Positions 34,001-44,689 of a stretch of 64,000 bases of DNA are shown here, one piece after another. The notes beneath the pieces are model-generated. The model was not told the DNA's origin. It did no database searches and was given only the letters and a program-made list of their open reading frames with translations. Origin of the DNA: Heliocidaris erythrogramma (Eukaryota > Echinodermata > Echinoidea > Camarodonta > Echinometridae). A program made the translations under genes and the position numbers. The stretch spans positions 28,895,822 to 28,959,821 of the forward strand of contig CM046853.1 in NCBI GenBank assembly GCA_025617745.1, written 5' to 3'. Numbering within the stretch: position 1 is the stretch's first letter; every line of letters starts with the position of its first letter.

Positions 34001-37000
34001 GTGCAAAGATTAGATTACCCCCCCCCCCCCCCCCCCAAAAAAAAAAAAAAAAAAAAAATCTTGTTACAATGTGTATTCCAATTATAATACAACCCTTACT
34101 TTCATTGTTAAAAAACTGACAATTTCATCTTACTTTAAATGGAATCATTTCAGTCTGCTAGGATAATAACATATAGCAGTGGTTACACATACAGGCTTGC
34201 CTATCATAATGACAAGCTGACAACTCATTAATAAGAGCAAAATGAATTTTGATCCATTGATCTTGGTTTTTTTGTTAAGCTGGATTTTATCAATTTCTGC
34301 CATTTCAAAGTGATCAATTTGTGATTGGAGTTGCACTCTAAAAGAAACAAATGTATGCAGAAATATTACAAAATTGGTATATAATCTAGTTGTGGATGTG
34401 TGATATACCTATGCAATACAGCTGGGGGATGTTTCATAAAGCTGTTCGTAAAGTTAGGCATGACTTTACGAACGACCTGAATATGAAGTGCCAGAGAGAA
34501 TGCCCAAAGTTTTTCCTCATGTTTTAACAAAGTGTGACTGTATTTCCAAAAACCTCAGTTAAATTATGGCAAAAAAATATACTTTCCATTAAAAATGTTT
34601 GTTGTAATAAGAATGTTAATCTACAGTACATCTGCACAGTTCAACTTCGGTTGATGCAGTTAGAACTGACTGAGCAACTCATTTGGCTTGTCATATTAAA
34701 GTCATTCGTAAAGTCATGCGTAACTTTACGAACAGCTTTATGAAACACCCCCCAGGTATACTCATATCCTGGGATAACCTCTACATGTACATGAACAGAT
34801 CATGGATCAAGAAGGCTTACCTCATCAACACAATTGACCGAAACGCCAGAGCTACCGATCAACTGCCTTACCAGTTCAGCATCTCCTACACAGAGGTGAA
34901 ATAAGGAGAACAATTACTGCCTTAACTAGGACTGTAAACCATTTTAATGGGGTTTTATGGCTTTTATTTGGTAGAGAAATTAGGAATGTGTTTTCACTTT
35001 AGCTGTACTAAATAAAGACAGCAAAAATGGTAAATAAAATATAACAATAATAACCTTAATGCATATCACTGTACATCCACTATGCTTTATTTAATTCACA
35101 GAAGAATCATAATGAACACAGTGGGATGCTTTAAAGAAGCCATAAAGTACAACTTTCTGCACCCTTAATGCAAATTGCAGGAGAGAAATGCAGCGAACAT
35201 TGTATTGCTTCAGCGAAAGATGTAAGAGGATTAGGAAGACTTGGATTTCATGATGACGGATTTTTCTTTTACCATGTCAGTCTCAGTATTGATCAAACTC
35301 AAAAACATTTACTGTACTTCAATTTCCTAGTTTTCACACAGTAAAATAATTTCCATCATCACTGTAACAGCATAATCATATCAAAAAGAGAAAGGGCACT
35401 TTCGGTAGGGGAGAGAATTCAATGTCAACGACAACTCTTACTTTCCAGAATATTCCTTTGCTTGGGTTTCTTTTCCTGTTTCTTTTTTTTTCTTCTTTTT
35501 AATCTTTATTCCACACCATTATTTTTCAAGAGGTTCTACTACAGCATAATACATAATGAAAAACACTTACATAAAATATTTTGTTGATAAAATTTCTCAT
35601 TACTTCTGTTGATGCTTTAAAACTATGGCCCTATCAAATCCAAGTTCCAACATGTCCAAATATATGTATATTATCAAAATTGAATGGCATTTTTGTTTGC
35701 GCAATCAAAGCAAGCAGTTTTCAAAATATTGAAAATACATAAATCACACATCACGTCAGTACATTTAATACTGAACATCATAATTTATGAGTCAAAGAAA
35801 AAGAGCTTTTCCCATGTTATCAGGCTAACCAGGCCCCCTTCCTCTGCCCCAAGTATATTTCAATCATTAATTATAATCATGCCAGGCCAGAGGCAGAGGC
35901 GTTCCATTCAACGAAAAAACAAGAACTTATGCCTAGTTTACATTTGCCCCTGGCACCGTACGATAAATTTGTTTACAATTTTCGGTGCGATTTGGGGGCA
36001 TCGTAGGTGGCTACGGGCTACGGTGTTTATGATTACATTATCTACTGTACGAGCATCGTGCAATTTCTTGTATTGCCCTCATGTTCACCGGAAACTTGTG
36101 CGTTTGCTGCACGATCAGTGCGAGGCCTCCGCGCGGGCAGGATACAGGCTTCGAAGACCAATCGCAGGCCAAATGTAAACTAGGCATTAAGGCTGGGTTC
36201 ACATAGGAATATACTATTCGGGTATACGGTGCACGTGTTCGAGGGCACGCGAATAGCTTGAATCGAACAATAGGATTTCCTAATACCGGGTCACATAAGA
36301 GGGCATTATTCGAAAATGCCGTATAGCTGTGTATAGTATAGTATAGTGGGAATCGTGCTTGTTCGATTTTCGTGCAGCTTATACTGTACCATCCTGTTCG
36401 GATGTGGCAGCTGGTGTTCTGAATTTCCCTATAAACAATTTATTGCGTGCTTTCGTTTAATAAGGTAAGTTACAAATAAAAGGATTTCTTGGTACTCATT
36501 TTATTGGAATTTCATAGCACATGCCGTCATATTTAAGTTATCCAGCACTTCAGGGTTACTATGTCAAATGCCCCCCCTTTTTTTAACTGAAAGTACAATA
36601 TCTCATGCACATTCTGTGTGATTTATGTGGGCTCTGCATTTTTCTTTCTTTCTTTTTTGACCTTGAAATGATTGAAGACACAAGGTCAAAATGGCTCAAC
36701 TAACCCAGAGCACGGGTTAGTTGAGCCATGTTGTTGTGTATAGTTGAGCCATATTTAACTAATTACTTAATTGTTCTTATAATAAGTTGAAAATAATGTG
36801 GATTTAATTCAAAAAATATTGGTTATAAAATGATTTCTTTATTATTTCACTTTTGCTATGAGTTCACAGAGCTGGAATGGGGGAGTAGAATCAAGCCAAA
36901 TCTTCTTCATCTGAACTTTGAAGTATTCATTTTGACGGCGCTAAAAGAATATTAAAGTAGGACACGCGTGCTACCTTATGTGACCCGCCATGCCCGTATA

Positions 37001-39132
37001 GCGTATAGCGAATAGCGAATACCGTATACTTCTATGTGAACCCAGCCTTAGAGTGAAGCTCGCGGATCTGCATCTGCCCTGATACACCAGGGCCGGTGTC
37101 ACTCATCATAGTCGATTGGTTCCTGGTTCCGGTGGAACAAAACGACTACTCGATTCGTACGCCTACCCGGAAGCGTGTTTTGCTCATAATAGTAATACCG
37201 TTTATTCTGTCAGGATCGAGGCGGATCCAGTCGGCGGGTAAATATTCAGGCGATTGGTTCCAGAGGATCCAATCGCCTGCCCGGAACCAATCGCCTATGA
37301 CACCGGCATCGCTTGGTGATGCCGATGTAGCTGTACGAGCTCCTTGGCTTATCAATCTGGTACTGGCCTACGGAGCTGTACACGGCTTGCTACTATGGCC
37401 TGTATCGGATCTTGTCAACACAGAAATACTATGCGTCATAATCACCCATTCCCACGCACGGTGAACCTTGCAAACAACCCTTGGTGTTTGCTGTGGTGGT
37501 TCTGGTCACATTTCAATGGTAAACTTAATAATCTATTCAAAATATGAAAAATTATCTACAAAAATTCGGTAGCGGGGATAGGATTCAGCTTACCTTCCGC
37601 ATGTTGCTGTAAGAATTGTCATTATCATGACAAACCATGACCTCTAATTCTCTCGAGCAGCTGAGTCGGCGAGGGGTCAGCACTAGTCTAGTTCTAGACG
37701 TTTTTAATTATTTTGTCTGTAAAAACATGAAGCTATATATGAGCTATACAAACCCGAAGTTGTGGGGAGAGTGAATCGGTGGACTTCGCACCGTTCTACG
37801 CTGGGTGCGCACCTGTGCGCACACAGGGGGTTTGTATAGCTCATATAGCTTCATGGTTTTACGGACAAAATAATTAAAAACGTCTAGAACTAGACTAGTG
37901 CTGACCCCTCGCCGACTCAGCTGCTCGAGAGAATTAGAGGTCATGGTTTGTCATGATAATGACAATTCTTACAGCAACATGCGGAAGGTAAGCTGAATCC
38001 ACTCCCGGGTACATTTCTGTAAAATAGTTGGTATTTTCTGTCGCATGTACTAAAGGTATGGGGGAAAAAATAAGATAAATATTTTAAATACTTGCTTTCA
38101 AATTCAGCCCTTAAAAATCTCACTCCTACCTCAAATGGCCGTTAGGAAGAACTTTTTATATTTTCAGCAAAATCCAAAGTCAAAATCTTGTCCAAAACCG
38201 GAGAAATCCCCGCCGATTTGTTTCGCGATCGCGTGTTGTTTACAAACTGCCGATGTCTTAGACTAAAATCGGCCAATACAATTTTTGTCCACGAAGAAAC
38301 TCGGGATCGCAAGCGCACATCGATCTTTACGATCGCGCACACAGAAAATCGGAACTTTTCCGTGTACGCCATAGGGACCGAATTTTTGAGGACAAAACTC
38401 TTTTGGGGAGATGTCGGCGCCCGCGGCGACCAGGAAATGTACACAATGACTCCGATAGCTCGTTTCGCGAGAATCAACAGTAAATTACGGATTTGATTTT
38501 TGAAAATATCTTTTCCAACATTGGTGAGTTGAATTTATTGTATTTCTTGGATATTTTGGGGTCGGTTTTTGAAAATTAAATGCCGATTTTGAGTGAATAT
38601 TGGTGACTTTTGTGCAGTGGTGTTTTAAAAAGATGAGGTGTATGACTGCCAACATTATACACACGAAGTATAGGAATGTAGCTATGAGTGGCTGAATCCT
38701 AGTATCCTCGCTGCCGAATTTTTGTAGATAATTTTTCATATTTTGAATACTAAGAATAGATTATTAAGTTTAACATTGAAATGTGACCAGAACCACCATG
38801 TGCAGCAAACACAGAGGGTGGTTTGCAAGGTTCACCGTGCATGGAAATGGGTGATTATTGTGTTGACAAGATCCGATACAGGCCATAGACATAGTAGCAA
38901 GCCGTGTACAGCTCCGTAGGCCAGTACCAGATTGATAAGCCAAGGAGCTCGTGCAGCTAATGCCGATGTGCCTGAGCTCACGGGCTCCAGCTCCCTCCAA
39001 CATGCCCTCGCCTCGCCCTCGGCTCGCCAGATTTGGCGTTTGCTATAAAATCATACCTGCTTGAATTCTCTCAAAAAGCTCTTTCTTTGCGTCATAACCA
39101 GCATCATCACTTGACGGGGCCTGATTCTCCAT
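27264..39132 (-). CDS. ANKMY2: Ankyrin repeat and MYND domain-containing protein 2
   Basis: Ten exons in reading order give exactly 434 codons including stop: 39132-39057, 34885-34821, 33835-33697, 32093-31920, 31213-31128, 30481-30273, 29607-29472, 28956-28828, 28194-28014, 27370-27264. Human ANKMY2 is about 441 residues. Ankyrin repeats occupy residues about 27-140 ([25 protein letters not shown], then [15 protein letters not shown]). A conserved middle follows. The MYND zinc finger spans 321-358 (C-x2-C, C-x2-C, Y-C-x3-C, H-x3-C) and is split by one intron. A Glu/Lys-rich helix lies at 360-398, then a short acidic tail. Family knowledge: it works with FKBP38 and supports adenylyl cyclase trafficking and Hedgehog/cilium signalling in vertebrates. 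The start is the first ATG of exon 1 ([10 protein letters not shown]), with no alternative seen. Confidence 0.95.
28285..28415. mobile_element. Short MITE hairpin, TATTCATAAAACC termini
   Basis: TATTCATAAAACCTTA and TTAGGGTTTTATGAATA are inverted around about 131 bases in an ANKMY2 intron. Inner ACTAC/GTAGT blocks continue the pairing. Confidence 0.6.
30984..31035. repeat. Poly-A tract with duplicated GTTAATCATTACTTT
   Basis: An interrupted A-run is bracketed by copies of GTTAATCATTACTTT (about 30971 and 31026), with a third partial copy near 31079. This is a local tandem duplication of intron sequence. Confidence 0.7.
31443..31516 (-). ncRNA. tRNA-like sequence (SINE head or tRNA pseudogene)
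   Basis: Minus strand: GAACCAG and CTGGTTC can pair as an acceptor stem. The A-box is TAGCCTGGTGGTTAAG and the B-box GGTTCGAATCC is perfect. An anticodon-like stem CTGC/GCAG has the loop CCGGCAA. A T-run (TTTTTT) follows 3 bases after the end and could stop RNA polymerase III. U33 is replaced and the T-stem is poorly paired, so an active tRNA is unlikely. It lies within an ANKMY2 intron in the same orientation as the gene. Confidence 0.5.
32531..33600. mobile_element. Inverted-repeat element interrupted by a second MITE
   Basis: CCGCAGGTCC...GCGCGCTATTTTATTTCCAG at about 32541-32575 is inverted at about 33541-33590 (CTGGAAATAAAATGCGCG...GGACCTGCGG). It makes a roughly 1.07 kb unit in ANKMY2 intron 3. 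The element at 32917-33219 lies inside it. Confidence 0.55.
32917..33219. mobile_element. MITE, ATGACAGGGTCAGGATCCAG termini
   Basis: ATGACAGGGTCAGGATCCAG(CAATAT) and the inverted ATATTGCTGGATCCTGACTCTGTCAT enclose 303 bases. Nested inside the 32531-33600 unit, so it is younger than that unit. Confidence 0.7.
34018..34058. repeat. (C)n(A)n tract
   Basis: A C-run is followed directly by an A-run in ANKMY2 intron 2. Low complexity; lengths probably approximate. Confidence 0.85.
34422..34755. mobile_element. MITE, CTGGGGGATGTTTCATAAAG termini
   Basis: CTGGGGGATGTTTCATAAAG, then CTGTTCGTAAAGTTA and TGACTTTACGAACGAC, is mirrored at the right by GTCATTCGTAAAGTCATGCG, AACTTTACGAACAG and CTTTATGAAACACCCCCCAG. 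Each end therefore holds its own hairpin within the large inverted repeat. 334 bases, 65 bases from ANKMY2 exon 2. Confidence 0.8.
35930..36186. mobile_element. MITE with TTA target duplication, TGCCTAGTTTACATTTG termini
   Basis: TGCCTAGTTTACATTTG and CAAATGTAAACTAGGCA are perfect inverted ends, each bordered outside by TTA. A 3-base TTA duplication fits PIF/Harbinger-type insertion. About 257 bases, relatively GC-rich. The right TTA is also the insertion point of the next element. Confidence 0.78.
36190..37048. mobile_element. MITE with TA target duplication, AGGCTGGGTTCACATAG termini
   Basis: AGGCTGGGTTCACATAG and CTATGTGAACCCAGCCT are perfect inverted ends bordered by TA on both sides, as for Tc1/mariner-type insertions. 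About 859 bases. Subterminal GTATAG/CGAATAGC blocks are repeated at both ends. It lies inside the flanking TTA of the 35930-36186 element. Confidence 0.75.
37092..37307. mobile_element. MITE, CCGGTGTCA termini with GATTGGTTCC blocks
   Basis: GCCGGTGTCA...GATTGGTTCC at the left and GGAACCAATCGCCTATGACACCGGC at the right are inverted. A second pair (GGATCCA/TGGTTCCAGAGGATCC) lies inside. About 216 bases. Confidence 0.65.
37328..38959. mobile_element. Mutator-like foldback element with 9-bp target duplication
   Basis: Long inverted arms (left about 37328-37780; right about 37830-37999 plus 38691-38959) start and end with TAGCTGTACGAGCTCC / GGAGCTCGTGCAGCTA. They are flanked by the 9-base direct repeat ATGCCGATG (37319-37327 and 38960-38968). 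A 9-base duplication with arms of about 430 bases is the usual picture for Mutator-type elements. No transposase is seen, so it is non-autonomous. The right arm is split by the insertion at 38000-38690. A related core sits at 50690-50888. Confidence 0.8.
38000..38690. mobile_element. Insertion in the foldback right arm, 8-bp target duplication
   Basis: GCTGAATC at 37992-37999 and 38691-38698 flanks a 691-base insert ending CACTC...GAGTG. The uninterrupted left arm carries the same site once, which proves insertion after the foldback. An 8-base duplication with short inverted ends fits hAT-like insertion. The inside is CpG-rich (CGATCGCG, CGCCCGCGGCG). An open frame of 102 codons at 38188-38496 matches nothing I know. 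Confidence 0.8.
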
Positions 39133-39380
39133 CTTCTGTCTGAGATTTTCTTGAAGAAAAGTTAAATTTTCAAGGCATGGATTCCTCACAAATGAAAAAA
39201 CCTCCACTTACTACATTACTAGAGTCTACCATAGAGTCTGTATGTAGAGATATAGTGCATGCCGGTACGATGTGGCGGCCGCTCCTGCCTTACCGCAAGT
39301 TTGTCCGGACAGACCTAAGCCTAAGGTGGCGAATTTTTGGCCATCAGAGTGGTGGCCCCCTAAGAGTGCCCCCCCCCCCA

Positions 39381-39383
<3 letters not shown>

Positions 39384-39441
<58 letters not shown>
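39384..39441. repeat. (AG)n microsatellite
   Basis: An uninterrupted run of about 29 AG units follows a C-run and an A-run. The arginine/glutamate-repeat frames across it are artefacts. Confidence 0.95.
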
Positions 39442-39443
<2 letters not shown>

Positions 39444-39895
39444 AGAGTGGGTAACGGTGTGACACAGACCGACCCCAGTGGGCAGTGCCGTATCTACGGG
39501 GGGAGGGGGCCCCAGTTAAGGACAAATTGCTGTTGTTGTTGTTGTTGTTTTAAAATAGGCAAACCAGTCAATTCTGACTATTGTTGCCTTACTAAATTGC
39601 TGTTTTCACTTATACTTTGTTTGTTGATCCGTGTGTCTAACTTTTAGTTAGAATTAAAGGTACAGATTCTAGGATACCATGCAGGACCGCCACTCCTGCC
39701 CTGGTTTTACAACGTTATCCTGACAAGCCCGCTCGAGGTACATTTCGAGGGCGTCTTAGGAATACAAGTCTCTCAAACGTGAGTTAAGGACAAATTGCGT
39801 AAGAAATAGTGTTTCATATAGGGTTTGAAATCCGAAAATTTTCTAAAGCTCGGTCGCTTTGCTCCCTAGCATAATTATGTTTCAGGATCTAGCGA

Positions 39896-41309
39896 TTTAA
39901 TTCACGCACCCAATGGCGTTTTTAAAGTGTTAACCATTAATTGACTCTAGTTGCTTCCCCCCCCCCACCTAAGGCAGGAGCTTTTTAAATGTTGCGCCCC
40001 CATGCAGATGCATGGGTGCAAATCTAGGGGGCAGGGGGCATGTCCCCCACCTTTTTGAAGAACATTATTATTTTTATTTTTTAAGTTTTCTTTTTGCCTG
40101 TCAGAGAATTTTGGAAGAAAACTAGACCCCAAAAATGTGATAACCATTTTTTTAATGCTTGTCAGAGAATTTTGGAGGAAGACTAGACCCCCCCTAATGT
40201 TATAACCTTTTTTTTTCTGGTTGTCAGAAAATTTCAGACATTTCGGACAGTTGAATCATGTGGTGTCCCCCCCCCCCCCCCCCCCCCCCCCTATGTATTT
40301 CAAAATGGATTTGCGCCACTGTGCAGATGTGCGTAAAAAGCAAGTATAGAACATTCGAAAGAAATCATTTAATTCGCGCACCCAATGGCGTTTTTAAAGT
40401 GTTAACCATTAATTGACTCTAGTTGCTTCCCCCCCCCCCCCACCTAAGGCAGGAGCTTTTTAAATGTTGCGCCCCCATGCAGATGCATGGGTGCAAATCT
40501 AGGGGGCAAGGGGCATGTCCCCCACCTTTTTGAAGAACATTATTATTTTTATTTTTTAAGTTTTCTTTTTGCCTGTCAGAGAATTTTGGAGGAAAACTAG
40601 ACCCCAAAAATGTGATAACCATTTTTTTAATGCTTGTCAGAGAATTTTGGAGGAAGACTAGACCCCCCCTAATGTTATAACCTTTTTTTTCTGGTTGTCA
40701 GAAAATTTCAGACATTTCGGACAGTTGAATCATGTGGTGTCCCCCCCCCCCCCCCCCCCCCCCCCTATGTATTTCAAAATGGATTTGCGCCACTGTGCAG
40801 ATGTGCGTAAAAAGCAAGTATAGAACATTCGAAAGAAATCATTTAATTCGCGCACCCAATGGCGTTTTTAAAGTGTTAACCATTAATTGACTCTAGTTGC
40901 TCCCCCCCCCCCCCCCACCTAAGGCAGGAGCTTTTTAAATGTTGCGCCCCCATGCAGATGCATGGGTGCAAATCTAGGGGCAGGGGGCATGTCCCCCACC
41001 TTTTTGAAGAACATTATTATTTTTATTTTTTAAGTTTTCTTTTTGCCTGTCAGAGAATTTTGGAGGAAAACTAGACCCCAAAAATGTGATAACCATTTTT
41101 TTAATGCTTGTCAGAGAATTTTGGAGGAAGACTAGACCCCCCCCCCCTAATGTTATAACCTTTTTTTTCTGGTTGTCAGAAAATTTCAGACATTTCGGAC
41201 AGTTGAATCATGTGGTGTCCCCCCCCCCCCCCTATGTATTTCAAAATGGATTTGCGCCACTGTGCAGATGTGCGTAAAAAGCAAGTATAGAACATTCGAA
41301 AGAAATCAT
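39896..41309 (+). repeat. Tandem triplication of a ~472-bp unit
   Basis: Units 39896-40367, 40368-40841 and 40842-41309 are nearly identical from TTTAATTCGCGCACCCAATG to GAACATTCGAAAGAAATCAT. They differ mainly in C-run lengths. Each unit also contains three ~63-base subrepeats (TGTCAGAGAATTTTGGAGGA twice and a diverged TTGTCAGAAAATTTC). The similarity implies a recent duplication, or an assembly expansion. Confidence 0.92.
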
Positions 41310-41537
41310 AAATTTGCCTTGCAGTTGCCTTGCTAAATTCCTCAAATATATTTCTTCAGGGTTTTCATTCATTTTGCGCCCCCAAAATAGGAATGTTCAA
41401 AATTTCAACAAAAATCTATTGCTAGGTCGCTGTATCCCTTAGATTTTTTGTATGGGGTAAAAATTACATAAGAAATTTCAATTTGAGGGGTGAAAAGAAA
41501 AGAAAAAAATCTGTCGCTCGGCCGCGTTTCTCCCTCG

Positions 41538-41720
41538 CTTAATAATAATAATAATAATAATAATGGCCACTTATATAGCGCTCGTATCCGTTAGACATTA
41601 TTACCCTGGTTATAGCCGAGCCGCCAAAGTAACTTATACAATAATTCATCAAATTTGGGCTAACAACCCCGGCTTATGTGCATCAAAACTCATTTTCACG
41701 TGGTGCCATCATTTCTAAAT
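41538..41720. repeat. (AAT)n plus TTATATAGCGC repeat fragment
   Basis: About nine AAT units are followed by GGCCACTTATATAGCGCTCG, a layout like the LINE 3' tail at 61790. Probably a worn retrotransposon 3' end on the minus strand; no protein is legible. Confidence 0.35.
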
Positions 41721-42733
41721 TAAAACGCTCATTAATCTGAGTTTGAGAATGGGGCGGGGGCGGGGGCGCAGATTTGATAGTTTGCCCCGGGCGCCAGAAT
41801 ACCTATAGATACGCCACTGGCCAGCACCCCCTACTCTGTTATCCCGTGACACATTTGACAAATGGGGGGCAAAAGAAAATGTTGGGGGGGGGGGGCAGGG
41901 GCGGATGCAGGAAAATGAAAGTGAAAATGTAGACCCGTATTTTTTTGGTCTCGCCAGCTTCTCAAAAAGTCGCTCAGTGGGGGGTGGGGGGGGGGGGTGT
42001 GGTTAGGGACAAAAAAAAATTCTCGCCAAACTTCAAAAAAAACGCTCAGTAAAGGGGTTATGGGGCCCAGTTTGCCTCCATAGTTCACTGACAAGCAAAA
42101 AAAAAAAAAAAACCCAGAAAGATGGCGCCCAAAAAAAAAAAAAAAAAAAAAAACCCTTTTATTTTTTTTCACTCCGAAAATTATTGGGGGGGGCAACTGG
42201 GGGGGGGGGGGCAAAGCTTCAAATGCCCCCCATGCCCCCCCCCCCCCTGGTGCCGTCACTGCTTACTTGATGTTTGTCACATACAACACCTAGATTTCGA
42301 ACAGTTTCTAATGGGTGTAACTTGTGTTTTCTTTTCATTCAAAAGCAAGAAGTTGTTGTAAGACCACGTTTTAACGTCACGAAGACATCTTTGCACATAG
42401 GCTGATGATAAGGAGGATTCAATACATAAATGTTTTAACAAGCAATAAATCTGCAATCTCCATATAAAAATTTACTATAGATTGACCCCCCCCCCCAATA
42501 GAAATTTACGAATCCTTTATACAAGTTTTTAACTAAAGTAAATACATGCTACATTACAAATTGTGTATTGTTATTGAGCATCATAATGTTGCCAATTTTC
42601 TGTTTTTTGTTTGGGGGGGGGGGGGGGGGAGCAAGTAAGGCATGTGGCCATGCACATATAATGCACCCTTTCCCCCTATAGCTATCATACGAGCCAGTCG
42701 GTCTGGGTGATGAACACCCATTCCCATGAGTGT

Positions 42734-42766
42734 AATTTCAATTCAATTCAATTCAATTCAATTCAT
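42734..42766. repeat. (TTCAA)n microsatellite
   Basis: About six ATTCA-type pentamers in tandem. Confidence 0.9.
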
Positions 42767-43240
42767 TTTTATTTCATTCTTCAACATAATACAATTTGGG
42801 GGGGGGGGGGGGTGGCAAGTGATAATATGTTTAGTGATAATACGGTTTATTCCGTCAAGACTATATAGTCGGCATGACTTTCACGAAAAAATGTGGAGCA
42901 ATATAGGATTGTCGGTGCGCTTTCATGAAGAGATCCCGAGTTCGAATCTCGACAGGGGTATATTAGTGTTATGGGTAAGGTTAGATTTTTGCTGAATTAA
43001 AAATAAGGTGAAACTTTGAGAAAGTACAAGACTTGTTTATACTTGTAGGCTCTTTCAAAGTCTTCAAAACGGGGGTTCTAGCCTCGCTGTGGCACGGAAA
43101 AAAGACGCCTGCGGCCCACCCCCTGGCATATTTTCAACCCAAGAGGAAAAAAAGTAGACCGACTTTTCAGTCACAATGAAGAACTTATTTCAAGTTAATC
43201 TAATTTAATTATCCAATTGTTCCTAAAACCTCAAAGTTAA

Positions 43241-43571
43241 AGGGATACTCAACCGCAGATTGTGGACGTTTTAATGCCGCGAGAGGGCACCGTGATCGTT
43301 ACCTGATCATGCCGTTGCCCCACGGGGCGCAAACTTCGGAAAGACTGGTCGCCGCGCAACATCACAGAACTCCTAAAGTCTTTAGGAGTTCTGTGCGCAA
43401 CATGCACGCTCCGCCTGAGCCGAGCTCTTGTGCGAGATTCGGTCGGCTTCGTGCAACCCGAACTGTAATCCCAGCAGTCCGACGGACGCGTTCGACGCAC
43501 AAACTTTTTGTACGGGTGAATGGGCTTACGCAATCCTGACTTTCCCCACGGCCGCCTGGTGGCGTATCCCT
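43241..43571. mobile_element. TTAA-flanked MITE, AGGGATAC termini
   Basis: TTAA (43237-43240 and 43572-43575) flanks inverted AGGGATAC...GTATCCCT ends. A perfect internal hairpin CACAGAACTCCTAAAG / CTTTAGGAGTTCTGTG occupies about 43363-43401. The element is GC- and CpG-rich against its surroundings. About 331 bases. A piggyBac-type footprint is the likely origin. Confidence 0.75.
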
Positions 43572-44016
43572 TTAATTATTGATAATTTGTCAGACTTTCT
43601 CGCTCAGTCGCAGTGCTCCCTCGCAAAAGAATATAGCATAATTATAAGTCTTGGAGCAAACTGTGAACATTGTTGGTCTATGTCAAACCAGAAAGAATCT
43701 ATAATTATTATATTTTGCCTTAATGAAATAAGATTTGAAATGTCTTCGAACATAAAATTAATAACTTTCGCTCGCAAATAAATATGAAATTATGAAATTA
43801 TGAATTCAATGTGATGATGCTATTAACGACACTACAATGAAATAAAAAATAAATCGAAATCATAATTTTGCATATTATTATGAAGAGCTGGTTTCAAGAA
43901 ACAAAGTCAGCATTGACAGTCTAAAACACTGCAAATCTTGCCTCAAAACATAACTATTCAAGCAGGTGAGCGCATTTGAATGTTGTTAACAGAAATATGG
44001 CGCCATATGCTGTGAA

Positions 44017-44039
44017 TCATCATCATCATCATCATCATC
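44017..44039. repeat. (ATC)n microsatellite
   Basis: About seven ATC/CAT units. Confidence 0.9.
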
Positions 44040-44689
44040 TTGCTTAACATTGCTTGGGGTCTTTCTTTTCCGATTGTTTCTTGATTATCTCTTCGTTTTC
44101 ACCCTTCCATCGCCTTTTTTTTTTTGACGGTGCATGGGCTGCGGAACCGGGGGGGGGGGGGGGAGCTGCAGCCTGGGCCCACTTTTTCGTGAGTGAAATC
44201 AGATCAGGCCCCCCTCCCACTTTCAAAAACGCTCCGCGGCCCCTGAGAGGGGCGACCACTCCCATGGCTCCCCATTTAATCTAGTCACAATAATGTTATG
44301 ATCACTAATTGGAAATTTTGATAATGTTTCCTATATCTTAATGAATTAAATATTATTTATCCAAGGGGGGTGTCAGTCTGGACAACGTACCTCCCCTCTC
44401 CTGATCCTTATCTCGCTTCATTACTGTTATCATTATTTTTATTGTTATTATTATGATTAACTGTTTTTGTGTGTGATCTTTCCTATTCTCTCTTCTCTAT
44501 TCCACTTTACCCTTTTCTTTCCCAGTTTTCCTTTCTGGCTTCTGGTGAATCAAGCCACCGCCAGGCTTTTCTTCATTGGTATAGCCCCTATAGGTGTAAA
44601 ATGCAAATTTTCCAAAAAATATATAATACTAAATTAAATTGTCATGCCATTTGTGTATTCTGGAGGTAATTATCTTTGAATCATAATTA

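Noticed and set aside
37096-37464. 122-codon plus-strand frame
   Set aside because: It spans the borders of two inverted-repeat elements and has no family match; chance frame in GC-richer MITE sequence.
39896-41309. Repeated units considered as a CRISPR-like or protein-repeat array
   Set aside because: The units are near-identical over their full length with no unique spacers, and no conserved frame runs through them; ordinary tandem duplication.
42868-42965. tRNA-like B-box (GAGTTCGAATCTC) on the plus strand
   Set aside because: No A-box or acceptor-stem pairing could be found; only a T-arm-like scrap.
43249-43539. 94- and 76-codon frames in a CpG-rich block
   Set aside because: Both fall within the TTAA-flanked MITE at 43241-43571 and match no protein family.
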